NCBI RefSeq assembly: GCF_000208865.1
Contig: NC_018396.1
Location: 4,087,101 to 4,151,100, forward strand
Source of the DNA: Neospora caninum Liverpool
Taxonomy: Eukaryota; Apicomplexa; Conoidasida; Eucoccidiorida; Sarcocystidae
Direction of reading: 5' to 3'
Length of the DNA stretch: 64,000 bases
Part shown: positions 1-11,692 of the stretch, piece after piece
Layout of the letters: every line of letters begins with the position of its first letter
Numbering within the stretch: the first letter of the stretch is position 1
The notes under the pieces: model-generated
Databases searched by the model: none
What the model was told of the DNA's origin: nothing
What the model saw: only the letters and a program-made list of their open reading frames with translations
Made by a program: the position numbers and the translations under genes

Positions 1-3000
1 ATCGGCCGAAACACGTTGCTGGGGAGCGAAGGATGCACCGGGGACACGCTGGTAGTGCAGTCAAAACAGTGCCAGCTAGAAGAGGAGACTTTCCCAACCT
101 ATCGGCACACCGTGAATTTTCTTGGATATGCTTGGCCAGCTCGCTGGTTGCCCGGGAAGGTAAACGGAGTGCACACCCACACTCACGGCCTTTCTGTTGT
201 TTGCTGTAATTACGAAACTAGCCATTTCAGTACAGCCGAAGTACCGCACCAGAGGAGCCTCTATCGGTTGTCTTCCACGCCCTCCAAATGGTGACATCCT
301 CGGTCTTCACAAGTTTGCCGGCTGGGCGTGCAGTGGCACCGGACACCCACGAATACTCGTCCGAAAACGGCGGCTGCATCTGTACAGTTCGGGTCTCCCC
401 ATTTGCACATCTGTATTGAGGAGAAAAAAACCTCTTCTGCCTACGCGCAGAACACATTCTTCCCCTACCGCTGTTTTCACTTGATCAACATCTGTTCCAG
501 TGTTGTTGGGATCATAGAGTTCCTTGAGCGGGTCTTCAGGACTGGCGTTCATTAAAAAACATGGTGATAGCAGTGTTGTCACAGAGGTTTCAATCGTTAC
601 TGCGATGCTTGATGGGAGCACGCTCGCGAGGCTGTAGCGTTTTGCTGTGGACGCGATTTTCTTCCCTTCCGAGACCTTAGGCGACGGCAGCTAAGGAAGA
701 GGTACCAAGAAGGGGGTACTGTGCAGTAGATTCAGGTGGTGCGTCGGTTGATGAGGAAGACATTCTTTCTGCTAGCTGGTCCACAAACATATGGATGTGG
801 GGGATGAAGGTGGCGTTTAGTGAGCCCAAACGTTTGCGCTTGGGAAGCAGACAAATCGAACTGCACTGACAGGTTCAGCCGCGTCTACTGTACAGATCGT
901 CCAGACACACACTCAGGCGAACCGCTTCTGGTAGCAAGCTATTTGTTCTGAAAAAAAACGCACAGATCTGAGATGAACGGTTGGTTTTCGTAAAGAGTAA
1001 CTTGCATCCGCAAACGGGGTATTCCTGCCTCAGGTACCGGATTGGCCATTGAAGCATATTGTGTGCAATGAAACACATCACTGATCCTCTGGATTAGTCT
1101 CGATCCTAATAAGATCCACCGGCATGTCAAAAGGCATCAGTCTTCCCCAGTGCGCGCCACACGGCTGGAGGCATTGGAAGTCTTCTGCTCTAGTGTTTTA
1201 CTGACTTTCACCGGGGCATAATACAGTCGACCCTCAACATCAATTGACGATGCAATACTCGATACATTGCGCAGACCCCTCTGAGTGGCTATTGCTTGTG
1301 AACACGTTTTTCTCTCTGCGTGGAGGTGCGCAAAGGAGTCTAGGCCAGATTCCAGAAGCCGCGACAGTTTGGAAGACTATACCCGTCTGCTGTCACGCAG
1401 TTGTTTTCGTCCCCCTACATCACGTTCTAGATCGAGGGACGTCCGTTTGCGTGCGGTGATCTCAGGCTTTCTACTCGGTTTCTGTGACATAATGTAAACC
1501 TCTCAAGTCCATTTAAGGTCTTTCACTGTTGACCTCACAAATTCACTTCCGATGGATGGAATTTGGGAAGGCTTCTCGTCCACCACAGTACTCCGGAATC
1601 TCACAGAGACTCTTTCGAGAGCCAAGAGCTCTGCTGTTACTCGTTCCAGTAGCCGCAAATGGCAGTTCGTTCTCTTCTTTGTGTGTGTGACTGACACCAG
1701 AGGTTCTTGCCGTTTTTCTGCACTGTGCCGATCTCTTTGAGGACCCATGGACCCCTGTCGCTGGAATTTGATACGAATTGCCTGACCCATCGAAACCCTG
1801 TCAGACGGCACTACCTGGAAAGACACCCCACCTGGCTCCTCAGTTTTTAGAGTGAAGTCGTTAAACGGTACTCTCATCGCCACACTTCAGTACTACCTCG
1901 TACGGCGTGCGAGGACTCGGTTCAAAACGACACCCGCAAAACAGGGAACACGCGTACGGGAAAAAAGAGCACCTGCGTCTTCCTCTAGCGTCTGGCTCAG
2001 CTCACAGAGATGTTGTCGCCTGCCAGAAATATTTGTTTCTGTATTATGAAGACAGACGCTCGTCCGCCGGGGCGTTGTTTCATCTCACCACGCACTCCAT
2101 GATCACCTACAGTGGAGCCCTCTATAGCGCCTACGAGTTCCTTTCTCCTCAGAAACGTCATGAAATCCAGTCGCAAAACGGCCTCGTTTCCTCACGGGCC
2201 CCCGCTTCCGTGCTCAACCACCGAAAAACACGTCTTTCATGTCTCTGTCCAAGCTGCTCCGCGATCCACATCCACTGTCAGCTGGCTGTATCGGTGCAGC
2301 GACATGGCTCGAGCATAGAACACTAGCAGTGTCTACCCAGGCGCTGGCCCTCGAGAAAACCTCCCGTTTTCGTTGCCTTGGCCGTTTTCGCTTGGAGATA
2401 TCCCTTCCCCTTCCATGAAAATTTCCTTTTGCAAGGAATTTCTGCACGAATTCGGCGCTATGCAGTCTACAGCTCTGCGAATCGACGCCTTTTCTTGCAA
2501 CGGCTGGCGGGTGGTCTAGCAGTTGCGTTGAGCAACGGGGTGTGGCTGCATGCGAGTCTACGCAGTTTCTTCTTGATTCCGTCGCTACTTTTTTTTGGAG
2601 AGAGCCCTTTCCCACGCTTTCACCCTTTGTTTTGCATGCTTTCAGGCTTGCCATCAAACTGGGTTCTGAGCTAGCGACAGCGAGCACCAGGATTTTTCGG
2701 TTACTCTGCAGCTGTAGTCAACTGACGCTTTGTCTGCGGAATCAGGTTGTGTCTCACTGTTGTCTCGCCTGATGAGGGATCGACGTCACTTTTTATACAG
2801 TCGTGTTGTGGTTATGCGCGTTTTCCCGTACTCCGTGCCCCAAGTTTTTGCTCTTCGTTTCTTCGTTCTCTCCCACTGCGGCCCCAACTGATACGCGGAG
2901 AGATCGAGTCTTCCTGGGTCTAATACCAAGCTCGGTCGGCATGGAAATGAGGCGCGCCTCGGTACCATCGTGTTACCCGTTTTCAAGCTTTTTCCCGGTC

Positions 3001-3247
3001 CAAGTTTATCTACCATATTCGTTTGTCTCGTCAGGGCAGTTTTTAGATATGTTGCAGGGGGGACACGTTCTCTGTTCTTTTTATCGCCTTTGTCGCATTT
3101 CTCGATTCGTCAAATCTGATCCGCCACAGGCCCCGGAGATTTCACGAAGCGCGTCTGCCAGTGGCTGTTGCGGAGCTGTGCTCGTTCGCTCCTTCTCCGC
3201 CGTTCACAGGGCTCCGCTTTCGCCGTGAAGTTCAGCTTTGCCTTTCC
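1..3247. other. Spacer upstream of the EI24-like gene, no supported gene
   Basis: I see no recognisable domain and no phase-consistent exon series here. Short open frames exist on both strands (for example 1503-1883 minus and 307-621 minus), but none resembles a known family and lengths of this order arise by chance in this GC-rich DNA. The last kilobase presumably holds the promoter and 5' UTR of the EI24-like gene. The left part could contain the end of a gene whose body lies outside the window. Confidence 0.4.
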
Positions 3248-6200
3248 ATGGATCATCGCCCCCCCATGCCAGTTTTTCCCAGTGCGATGCTGCGCCGCGA
3301 GTCCGCCTGGCTTGAGTCCTCGCGAGCTCTTGGGGCGTCTGCTCTGCCGCCAGAATCCTCCCTTGCTCTCTCTCACTCGTACTCTTCTGGACACCTGCAA
3401 GTTGGCGTGAGGAGAAATGGCAAGGCGAGGGATAGCCACGACTTGGGGGCGAATTTGCGTGACAGTCACTTTGTCGAGCCGTCGAGTCATGCTGGTGTCG
3501 CTTCAGCGCCGTCGTCCGCGCGAGAAAAATACACTGGACATTCTTTCGACCTCCGCGACACAAGAATCCCGGGGTCCCCTGGAACTGATCGCCATTTCCG
3601 CTCGTCTTTTTCCTGTTCCTGCTCCGAAGAGACGGTCCCGTGCCGAACACCTGGCCATCTCTTCTCCCCGTCTCAAAATGGGGGTGGGAACTCAGAGCAG
3701 GCCTGGGCCCGAGTGCCGCACACCGAGGTAGTCTGTGCCACAAGGTGCACGCGACTCTGTTTTTCGCCAGCACCGTTTCCTCCAGGAGCGTATTGTGGGG
3801 AAAATCGTGAGTCGCCGGCAACACGGAGACACTACGGATTCGCTCCCGAGGCAACAAGAGGAGGGACACAGCAGGAGGCCCAGAATCACCCGCGTGTTGC
3901 AGGGCAAGGGCGTTGTCCTGGCGCCTCGCACAGCGCGTCTCTGCCTTCATCTCCTATCCACACCGTCTTGATCGAAAGAAATCCGAGAAACTTTGACGCC
4001 TGCGTCTCTGAGGCTTCCTGTGTGTGGGAACCTGGCGGGATGGGTACGCCCAGGGCTCTACCGTACGACGCCTTCTCTTCATTGCACCCCAGTTCTGTGT
4101 CTCCTTCCTCGTCTCCGTATCTTTCTTCAGGCGCCCAAAGAGCAGACCGGGCGTGGGGACCGGACCGTCGGGTGGCGGGTGATTCCCGAGTTTCACGTGC
4201 CGATGAACATGTCTCGCCCTTCGCGTGTATCCGAACCCCGCTGTCCTCTTTTTTTGGATGTGCGTGGCTGTGTATCTCGATCGTCCGCGCAGGCCTCGCA
4301 GTGTACTTTCGCGGCGTGCTCGACTGTCTCTCTGTTCACCGCTTTCTTATGTACTGTTTCCGGAGCCCCGTCATATGCCAGAAATCGATCTCGTGTCTCC
4401 TCCTCAATGGCGGTCTCTTCCTGGGACTGATCCAGTTCTTCACCCACATTTTGATGCCCGTAATTGCCGCAGTTTCGTCGTTCCTGATCTGCTTCATAGC
4501 CACCCTTGTCTCGTTATTTTCTTCGGACTCCACAGCCACGGAGAAACATGCCTCGTCTGCCCCGTCTCTGAGTCCAGCCGCTCCCGCCCACGCTGGCGAC
4601 CTCCCCGCTCTCTCGCCTCTCCTTTCCTTCGATGTGTTCTCGCCCCTCGTCCTTGCGTTGTTCCCCTTCTTCCCGTCTCTCGGAAGTTCACCCGACGCCA
4701 GAGTGCCTCTCGCTGCAGGCGGGCCAGCGCCAGGCGCGGCGTCTCCGTTTGGCCGCCATGCGTTGCCGACGACTGCTTCCGCCCCGCTCGCCGCTGGCCC
4801 TCCCGGGGCCGACACTGTCGCCTGGCTTGTCCCTCTCATCGAGTGCACGCTGTGGAGTCTCTTTCGATTTCTTGTCCTGTATCCCCTCTATTGCTGCAAC
4901 AGCTTATTCAATTCCCTGTGGTACCGAGACATCGCGGACACCGCCGCAGCCCTGCTCCTGCAGGATGAAGAAGCCTTGCGCCGAGAGCGAACGAAACAGT
5001 TCAAAGAGAAGAACGGTCCTTGCCGAGCCTCCTTTGCGGCAGAAAAGGCGTCGTGTCCAGCTGTTCCCTATTGCGGACCTCGTTCTTCAGGAGGCGCAGC
5101 AGCCGAAAACAGGTGGAGTGCGCCGATGAAAACGGAGTTTGCCTGTGAGACGAAGGAAAGAACGCGCCTGTCTAATGCTCCTCTTCCGGCGGTATGTGAT
5201 TTGAACGACGCCTCGCCCACGTCTTCTCGGGCGGTTGCGCGACCAGGCTCCGTGGCCTCTGACGGGGCCCAGGACAAACCTTTGGCAGACCCTGGCGCCC
5301 GTCGTGCCGGTTCTGTCTCCAGAGCGCTCCAGAAGCGCAGCACTCGTGAACAGACGTCTTCTTCGTTGGGATCCTCGTTTTTCAGGATAGTTGGCGAGCG
5401 TGCGCCAGGGCGTCTCTTTGCGCGTTTACGGGGAGTGTTGTGGACGGGGGCAAGAGGCGCCGAACAGACAGAAACGTGCCTCGGGACACGAGAAGGGGCG
5501 TCTCCGTTCGACGCCAGTTCGACCGGGGGCGGGAAGGTTTTTCAAGAACGAGCGGCCGCAGTTGCGGCTGGGGGAAGACACACTGAGGCAGGGAATCACG
5601 GGGAGTCTCGCCTAGGGAAGACGGCTCGAGCGCGCTTCGCGGGGGCGCAGGGACCGGTTGCCTTTGCCTCCGTTTTCAGAGAAACGCAGCGTTCTTCGCC
5701 GAAGCACTGGGAGGTGAGGAACGAATCGGAACCCGATGGCCCGTTTTTCTTCGCGTTCTTCGCGCACGTGTGCGAATGGTTCTCGCCTTCGGAAAAGCAC
5801 GCGCTTTCAACTGCGCCCCCTGTCTCTCCATCTGCTTTCTACTCGGCGTCCTTTTTCTCTTCGTCGCCCTGTCCTCCAGCTGTCGGCGGGCCTTCCTCAG
5901 GAGGAGTTTCCCCGTGCGAGTTTGTGCTTCGCCTGCTGATCCACTACGTTTGGTGGATTGGCGCGTCGGTCGTTCTGCCGCTGGTTCCCTTTATCGGCCC
6001 CCCGCTGTCCCTGATCAACCTCTCGTGGCTCTTCGCCTTCTACTGCTTCGACTGGCACGACTATCTCCCCTACACTTCTTTCTCGCCGTCGTGCGCGTCT
6101 CCCAGCCTCCCCTCTTCCTCGGCTGCGCGTTCGGTAGACCTGTGGAGCGAGAACGACGGAGGCACAGGTTGCCGGGGCCCACAAAGTGGGAAAGAAGAGG

Positions 6201-7462
6201 GAGACCGAGGGCGATGCCAGGCGTGCTTCAGCATGAGAGAAGAACAACGGGGGAGACAACGACTGCACATCGTGCCTGAGGGCTGTGACCGCTGGATTAC
6301 GCGAGATGGCCCACAGGGCCGTCTCTACCCGCAGCGATCCTGTTTCCCTGGTGGTCCAAGGGACCGACATTCCTCTGCCTCTTCCACCCCTGAGAGACGT
6401 CTCCTTGGGCTTCGAGTTGGCGAGAACGACTCTCTGCACTTTTCGTCCTTCTCCTCGTTTTCGCCCTTTTCTCCCCACGTGTCTGCCTCGCGCCCCGCGT
6501 CTCCAGTCCCCCGACAGGCGCCATGGGGGGAGACGGAGACGCTTGGAGACAGGGGGGCCCACAGTGTGGGGCGGGCGTGCAGGGGGCGAGGTCAGACCGA
6601 CGCCCGGTCCCCAGGGAGCGCAAGAGAAGAAGGCGAGGAAGTCTTCGCGAGACGCGTCCACGCATGGGTCGAGAGTCAGCAGAAATCTCTACGATTAAGA
6701 CACGACGGAAGGGCTATCTCCCCTCAGATGCAAATGCGGATTCAGCGTCTGGCTGCACTTTTTTCGATCAAGAGGGAGGCGGGAAACGCGCGAGAGACGA
6801 AGGAAAGAGGGAAAGGGAAAGGCTTCTCTCTCCGCCCTCTTTCAAAGGCCACCGACCCTGCTGGGGGCGCCGCCCCGCGGGCCACGATGGCACGTATCGG
6901 GTCTGAAACGCGTTTTCGTCGACCGCTCGCTGCGCACCCCGGACGTGAGGCTTCTCCTGCGGCCTCGCCGCTTTCCCCAGCCTGTCCTGAGTGGGCCAGC
7001 CGAGGGCCGAACGCACCGGGTCTCTTCCGACAGGACGCGACCGCGCGTCCTCGTGACACAGAAACTGAGAAAACGGCAACGAGAGAGGAAGGCTGCCATG
7101 AGAGGCGCATTTTGTTTGTGGGGGAGATGAGGTCGCGCGTCAAGTACTTTGAAGAGCACTGGCTCTACTTCGCGGGGTTCGGCCTCCCCCTGTGTCTGGT
7201 TCAGTTCGTCTGTTCCTCTTTCGTGGACTACGGCGTCTTGTCCATGCTCTTCCCTGTGTGCATAGTCACCTCGCTGCACGCGCTCCCTCTCCGCTGGGTG
7301 TCTCGTTCCGACGCGTCCCTTTTAGGCCCATACGCTCTCTTTCGGCGGCTGCCGATCTTCGCCCCGATACAGCTCCTCACGAGATATATGCTCAGGGTCG
7401 TGGTGCGGCATTTCGCCAAGAAAGAGAGAACACGGGGCGCGGCGAAATTCGGTAGAAAGTAG
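3248..7462 (+). CDS. EI24 (etoposide-induced 2.4) family membrane protein, strongly enlarged
   Basis: The uninterrupted open frame gives 1404 residues from the first in-frame ATG (MDHRPP, at 3248). The frame is open back to 3161 but has no earlier ATG. Four blocks together match the EI24 family. Around residues 335-420 there are hydrophobic helices containing GLIQFFTHILMPVIAAVSSF. Around 530-586 lies the family signature NSLWYRDIADTA (NxLWYQDIAD in animal EI24). Around 890-942 there are two helices ending in LSWLFAFYCFDW. Around 1297-1350 lies EEHWLYFAGFGLPL followed by a helix ending SMLFPVCIV, like the animal ERNWPYYFGFGLPL block. Animal EI24 is about 340-360 residues; the extra length here is three Ser/Pro/Arg-rich insertions between the blocks (about 590-880, 945-1290 and the first 330 residues). 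The family is an ER-resident multi-pass protein linked to autophagy and ER-mitochondria contacts in animals; a role here is inference. No intron is required. Confidence 0.85.
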   Translation: MDHRPPMPVFPSAMLRRESAWLESSRALGASALPPESSLALSHSYSSGHLQVGVRRNGKARDSHDLGANLRDSHFVEPSSHAGVASAPSSAREKYTGHSFDLRDTRIPGSPGTDRHFRSSFSCSCSEETVPCRTPGHLFSPSQNGGGNSEQAWARVPHTEVVCATRCTRLCFSPAPFPPGAYCGENRESPATRRHYGFAPEATRGGTQQEAQNHPRVAGQGRCPGASHSASLPSSPIHTVLIERNPRNFDACVSEASCVWEPGGMGTPRALPYDAFSSLHPSSVSPSSSPYLSSGAQRADRAWGPDRRVAGDSRVSRADEHVSPFACIRTPLSSFFGCAWLCISIVRAGLAVYFRGVLDCLSVHRFLMYCFRSPVICQKSISCLLLNGGLFLGLIQFFTHILMPVIAAVSSFLICFIATLVSLFSSDSTATEKHASSAPSLSPAAPAHAGDLPALSPLLSFDVFSPLVLALFPFFPSLGSSPDARVPLAAGGPAPGAASPFGRHALPTTASAPLAAGPPGADTVAWLVPLIECTLWSLFRFLVLYPLYCCNSLFNSLWYRDIADTAAALLLQDEEALRRERTKQFKEKNGPCRASFAAEKASCPAVPYCGPRSSGGAAAENRWSAPMKTEFACETKERTRLSNAPLPAVCDLNDASPTSSRAVARPGSVASDGAQDKPLADPGARRAGSVSRALQKRSTREQTSSSLGSSFFRIVGERAPGRLFARLRGVLWTGARGAEQTETCLGTREGASPFDASSTGGGKVFQERAAAVAAGGRHTEAGNHGESRLGKTARARFAGAQGPVAFASVFRETQRSSPKHWEVRNESEPDGPFFFAFFAHVCEWFSPSEKHALSTAPPVSPSAFYSASFFSSSPCPPAVGGPSSGGVSPCEFVLRLLIHYVWWIGASVVLPLVPFIGPPLSLINLSWLFAFYCFDWHDYLPYTSFSPSCASPSLPSSSAARSVDLWSENDGGTGCRGPQSGKEEGDRGRCQACFSMREEQRGRQRLHIVPEGCDRWITRDGPQGRLYPQRSCFPGGPRDRHSSASSTPERRLLGLRVGENDSLHFSSFSSFSPFSPHVSASRPASPVPRQAPWGETETLGDRGAHSVGRACRGRGQTDARSPGSAREEGEEVFARRVHAWVESQQKSLRLRHDGRAISPQMQMRIQRLAALFSIKREAGNARETKERGKGKGFSLRPLSKATDPAGGAAPRATMARIGSETRFRRPLAAHPGREASPAASPLSPACPEWASRGPNAPGLFRQDATARPRDTETEKTATREEGCHERRILFVGEMRSRVKYFEEHWLYFAGFGLPLCLVQFVCSSFVDYGVLSMLFPVCIVTSLHALPLRWVSRSDASLLGPYALFRRLPIFAPIQLLTRYMLRVVVRHFAKKERTRGAAKFGRK

Positions 7463-10400
7463 GTAGAACCCCCGGAGGACAGCCGGTGTGTGACACGCGC
7501 GCCACACCGGACAAGCACGGAGAGACACGGGGTGATATGGCCTTCCTAGACGAAAAGGGACTCGAGCGCCTGCCTTCGTCGCTGTGGAGGAAAAGGGATG
7601 GTGCATCTTTTGTCTCCATTCTCTCTCTAATTAAGTAAAAAGACACATGTGTTTATGTATATATGTATATATATATACATACATGACCGCGTGCAGATCG
7701 CGTGTAATGTCCATGAATACGTACGCACGCTCACATGCAAATTTATATACCCGTGGATATGTGGGGTTGTGGACAGTCTGTCTTGTGAACGCGCGTGAGT
7801 TGCGGAGGCGGCTTTTTGCGAGGGGTAAGGCACCGCGTTTTTGAGGGAGCAGACAGGTTCCAGGGTGTATCTGCCACTTTGGGCTTTTCTCGCCTTTTTG
7901 CAAGTTGGAGCTTCTCACCGGGATTTCCGTGGCTCTCTCACGTTCGAGGGAAGAAAGGGAAATTCGAGTTTTTCTGCACAGGAAGCTCAGCCCGCGACTA
8001 AGGATGAGGACGAACCTTCATTCGACAGGCGAAACGTTTTTAGCGTGCAGACAGGCCAGCAACCTGCTTGCCTGTGTTGCGTCGAATGGGTATCTCGTTC
8101 ACTTGATGGGTCCATACATAAACTCTTATGCATGTAAATGCATAAGTGTGTGCATGTACGAAATTGCATGGAAGACGCTTTCAACCTTATTCTATATGTA
8201 CACGCGGTTGGCGAAAGAACTGAGTCTAGTATCGCCAAGCGCGGTCATATAAACATATAAATATATATATATATATATATATACGCACACCGGGAATTCA
8301 CTTAACTTACTAATCCACCTAGATATACACCACACACACACACACGCACACACAAACCCTAGACCCTATATATATACTTCCGTCCCGAGATTTGTAGTCT
8401 GTACGGGGCGGATTCGTGTTGGCCTGGCACGTGTTTAGTAACTGAACAAACGCGAGATACGCCTGGCTCCTATATATATAGCAGGGGACCAGTGTTACTG
8501 CGGGTTAGAACGAATTGTGTTCGTCTAGGAAGAGCAATGAATAGCCTTCTTATATGTGCGGCGCGAAGCACGGCTCCAGATCACCTTTCTCTAGCTTTCT
8601 GGCTTTAAGTGAAAGCCGGGTGAACCATCGTGCGTCCCTCAGGCACGCATTCCTCGCTGAAGCACCCAAAGCTCGCTGCCCCGTTACGTTTTTGCCTCGA
8701 TTCATCCTAATCTTGATCTCGCCGCTGAGGCTGTGTGTAGCGGGTGGTGTGACCGTGCCAAGCGTAGGGAGCGAGAGAGCCCGTTACCCTCGGCTCGCTG
8801 TCAGAGAGAACGGATTCTGCCGCGTTTCCAGTGAGAAGAACACGCAAGAGTGCACGTGACAGACTCGGTATGTCCGGTGTAAACTTTGCCTCGGCCCACT
8901 CCTCTCACTGAGGCTGCCTCGCCGACTTCGGCCGCACAGAGCCGTCCTGCCTTTTTCCACGTGTGGGTGTTGCTTTTCAGGCCTTTTTGACCAGTGGAGA
9001 GGCCAGAGAGGCTGCAGCGCGTTGAGGAACAACAGGCTGGAGCTTTCGTGCAGAGAGTGTCGCGCACGCAGTACGCAGGCCGAGAAGATAGGCGCGGGGT
9101 AGCCAGAAAAAAGCGACCGTCTGGGAGCCAGAGCAGAGGTCGACAGAGAAGAGGGAGAAACCTGCGAAGCGACGAGGTAACCAGAGAAAAGGGAAGCAAA
9201 ACGTGGACGAGACCGGAACCGAGACAGAGAGCGCCCCACGGTCGGCGTGGTTGTTACAGAGGAAAGTGACAGCGAGAAGTGTGACAAGTTCCCCCGGAGC
9301 TCGAACGGGGAAACCGCAACGGCGGGGAACCGACGGCGAGGAAAAAGAGGACCGAAAGGGGGGAGAAAGGCGGTGAGAGCCGAGCATAAAAAGTGACACG
9401 AAACCCGAGAGGAGCAGAAACAGGGGAAAACCCAAAATAAACAACTTGCCTCTTCGCTTCACGAGGCTGTGGGCATAGTTGCTCAGCTGTGCGTCTCCCG
9501 CCAGCTGCGTGTGAGTCTTTGGGATCTCGCTAGTTTTTCCACGAAACTGCCTGTTTTTTCTCCCAACCGGCGTTTCCTTTCTGAGGACTGTGTGCGATTC
9601 GGTCTCTTCCACGTGCGTCCATCCGTCTCGCTTTTTTGTGCGCCTTCAAAAGGCCCGGGAGGTCGAGATAAATAACTTGGTTGTCTGATCTTGGAACTGA
9701 AGTCTGTGCATCCCGCAGTGTGTTGCAGCTGGCTGATCGACAGACAAAGGAAGTTTGGGGAACGCGAGTGCGTCTAAAACACAAGCGCGACGATCTGGAA
9801 GGCGGAAATTGTTGCGATTTTACTTGCCCGACTGGGCTCCGTTTTCCCGTTTCACGCCCAACAAGGCAATGGTTTTCCTCGCCTTTCGTGTCCCCCCAGC
9901 CGCGTGCAGTCCGCAGCCCCGGGATGGAGCCGCCTTGACCCGTTTTTCGTGCGTAGGCCTGCACTCTGTCGTTTCCCCTCTCTCTGCTTCCTTTTCGTCG
10001 AATCCAGGTTCTTTGCCTTGATTTTCCCTTCTTCGTCTGAGTGCTTCCCTTCTCCTGTCTCGTCTCTCGTGCGGTTCTTCGCCCTCCTCGCTCCCCCTCT
10101 CCTTTGCTCTCCCGCGGGGGGGCGTTAACGCGCGTTTTCTCGCAGCGGCGCCGAGCCGTTAACCTCTCTTCCTTTGACTTTCTGCGTCGTTTTCTTTGTG
10201 GAACGGAAATCTCGCGAGAAGCAGACTTCTCGCTTTCCCTTCATCGCCCCCAGTTTTTCGTCGGGACGCCTCAGCATGAGCCGTAGCCACACGTTCCGGC
10301 CTTCTTTGGTTTCCTCACACACTGCAGATACGAGGCCGAGTCCCTTCTTCGTCTCACTTTCTCCTCGGCGCAGCTTACTCGCTTTCTTCCGCCTCGCCCA

Positions 10401-10535
10401 GGCCTCTCACCACCCCCTCGCACCCTTCGGGTGTATCTGGAAATGCAGCGACGGAACGCGACGACTTCCATGCGGCTGCTTTTCGGTCCCTGAGAGGGTA
10501 CTCTGGGACGCCTCGTTCTCCTTTGTTCTTTCGCG
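7463..10535. other. Spacer between the EI24-like and MscS-like genes
   Basis: Three kilobases without a supported gene. They hold the 3' flank of the EI24-like gene, AT-rich sequence with TA and CA arrays (about 8256-8284 and 8329-8352), and then GC-rich sequence with CT-rich tracts leading to the MscS-like start. The open frame on the minus strand at 8977-9612 is biased to Ser, Arg and Leu, shows no family resemblance, and was not called. The 5' UTR and promoter of the MscS-like gene are presumably in the last 1-2 kb. Confidence 0.4.
8256..8284. repeat. TA dinucleotide array
   Basis: A near-perfect run of TA units directly followed by ordinary sequence. It lies in the spacer between two plus-strand genes. 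Similar arrays recur in introns and spacers across the window and in no exon I could support. Confidence 0.85.
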
Positions 10536-11655
10536 ATGGAACGCATGCCGCCGCAACCCGCGGGGACGGGCGACAAAGGCCCCGCCGCCCGCCCCACAAA
10601 AAACGAAGGCGCCTTCCCCTCCACCGCTGCCGAAGGCACAAAGTTCTCGAATGCGCGCCGCGAACAGGTAAGCGCTACACCAAATGCGGGACCAAAGGAC
10701 ACGACTCTGCCATTCGCGACGGTGGAAGGCGGGGAAACAGGCTCTCTTCATGTGAAGAAACGGTACAGGGGAGGGACACCCCCACCCTCCGTCCCAGAGG
10801 CGGCAGGAAATGCCGCGCGCGCTCATCGGCACGTGATTCGGGGTTCGCGGCCTAAATACGTTTCTCTCTGGAGGAGTCTCTCTGTCTACGACCTCTTGAA
10901 CCTGTTCAAGTCTGCCTTTGTGTACCTTTCTTGCCGTCGATCTACGGCCGTCTGTTCCTTCTTCATTTCCCTTTGTACACCTGTCGTTTCATACCTGTTT
11001 GTACATCTCGTTTCCTGTGTCTCTTTGCCGCGTTTTTTGATCTACGTCTCGCAACCTCCATACGCCACCACATCTGGCCTCTCTACGTCTCTCTATGCCT
11101 CCAACGCTCTTCTTCCCCCGTCCTCGCTGTCCCTGCTTTCCCGCGTTGCTCGTTACCGAGGCTGTGTCTTCGTTTCTGCGCCTCTCGCAGGAAGAAGGCG
11201 TCGAGCGCCACCGTCTTGCGAGCTTCAACTTGCATGCCTCTGCCTCCGCGTTTCGGCACTTAGGCTCTCGCCTGGCTTCGCTTCGCGGGGCTGAGGGCAG
11301 TCACGCAGGCGCGCCCCCCCCCGCCCTGGAAGAAGAGAAAGAGGAGCCGGACTCCGACGCGGAAGACGATGACACGCCCGCGTGTATTCGACTCTGCTTC
11401 AAAAGCGTCAAAACGCTTTTCCCCGACGCCGACCCTTTCTACTGGTTTGCCTTCGCCCTCATCGCCTGCCTCATCACCGTCTTAATTGGCCTTGGAGACG
11501 GCACGAGTCCAGATCAACAGCAGTACAGCCTCGGCGTTGCTTCCCCTGGATGGAAACCGGGAGACACTGCCGAAGCAACCACGAAACCTCCCGAAATCGT
11601 ACGCTCACAAAACACTCCGTGCACATATATATATATATATATACATCTATATGCA

Positions 11656-11692
<37 letters not shown>

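Noticed and set aside
307..621. Minus-strand open frame with balanced composition at the left edge
   Set aside because: No family resemblance, no clear splice partners, and its neighbours cannot be seen; too short to separate from chance.
1503..1883. Minus-strand 126-codon open frame starting MAMRVPFND
   Set aside because: Plausible composition but no recognised motif and no promoter or splice support; chance frames of this size are common here.
8350..8368. Telomere-like AAACCCTAGACCCT
   Set aside because: Only about two imperfect units, not an interstitial telomeric array.
8977..9612. Minus-strand 211-codon open frame
   Set aside because: Ser/Arg/Leu-biased translation of GC-rich spacer, likely compositional.
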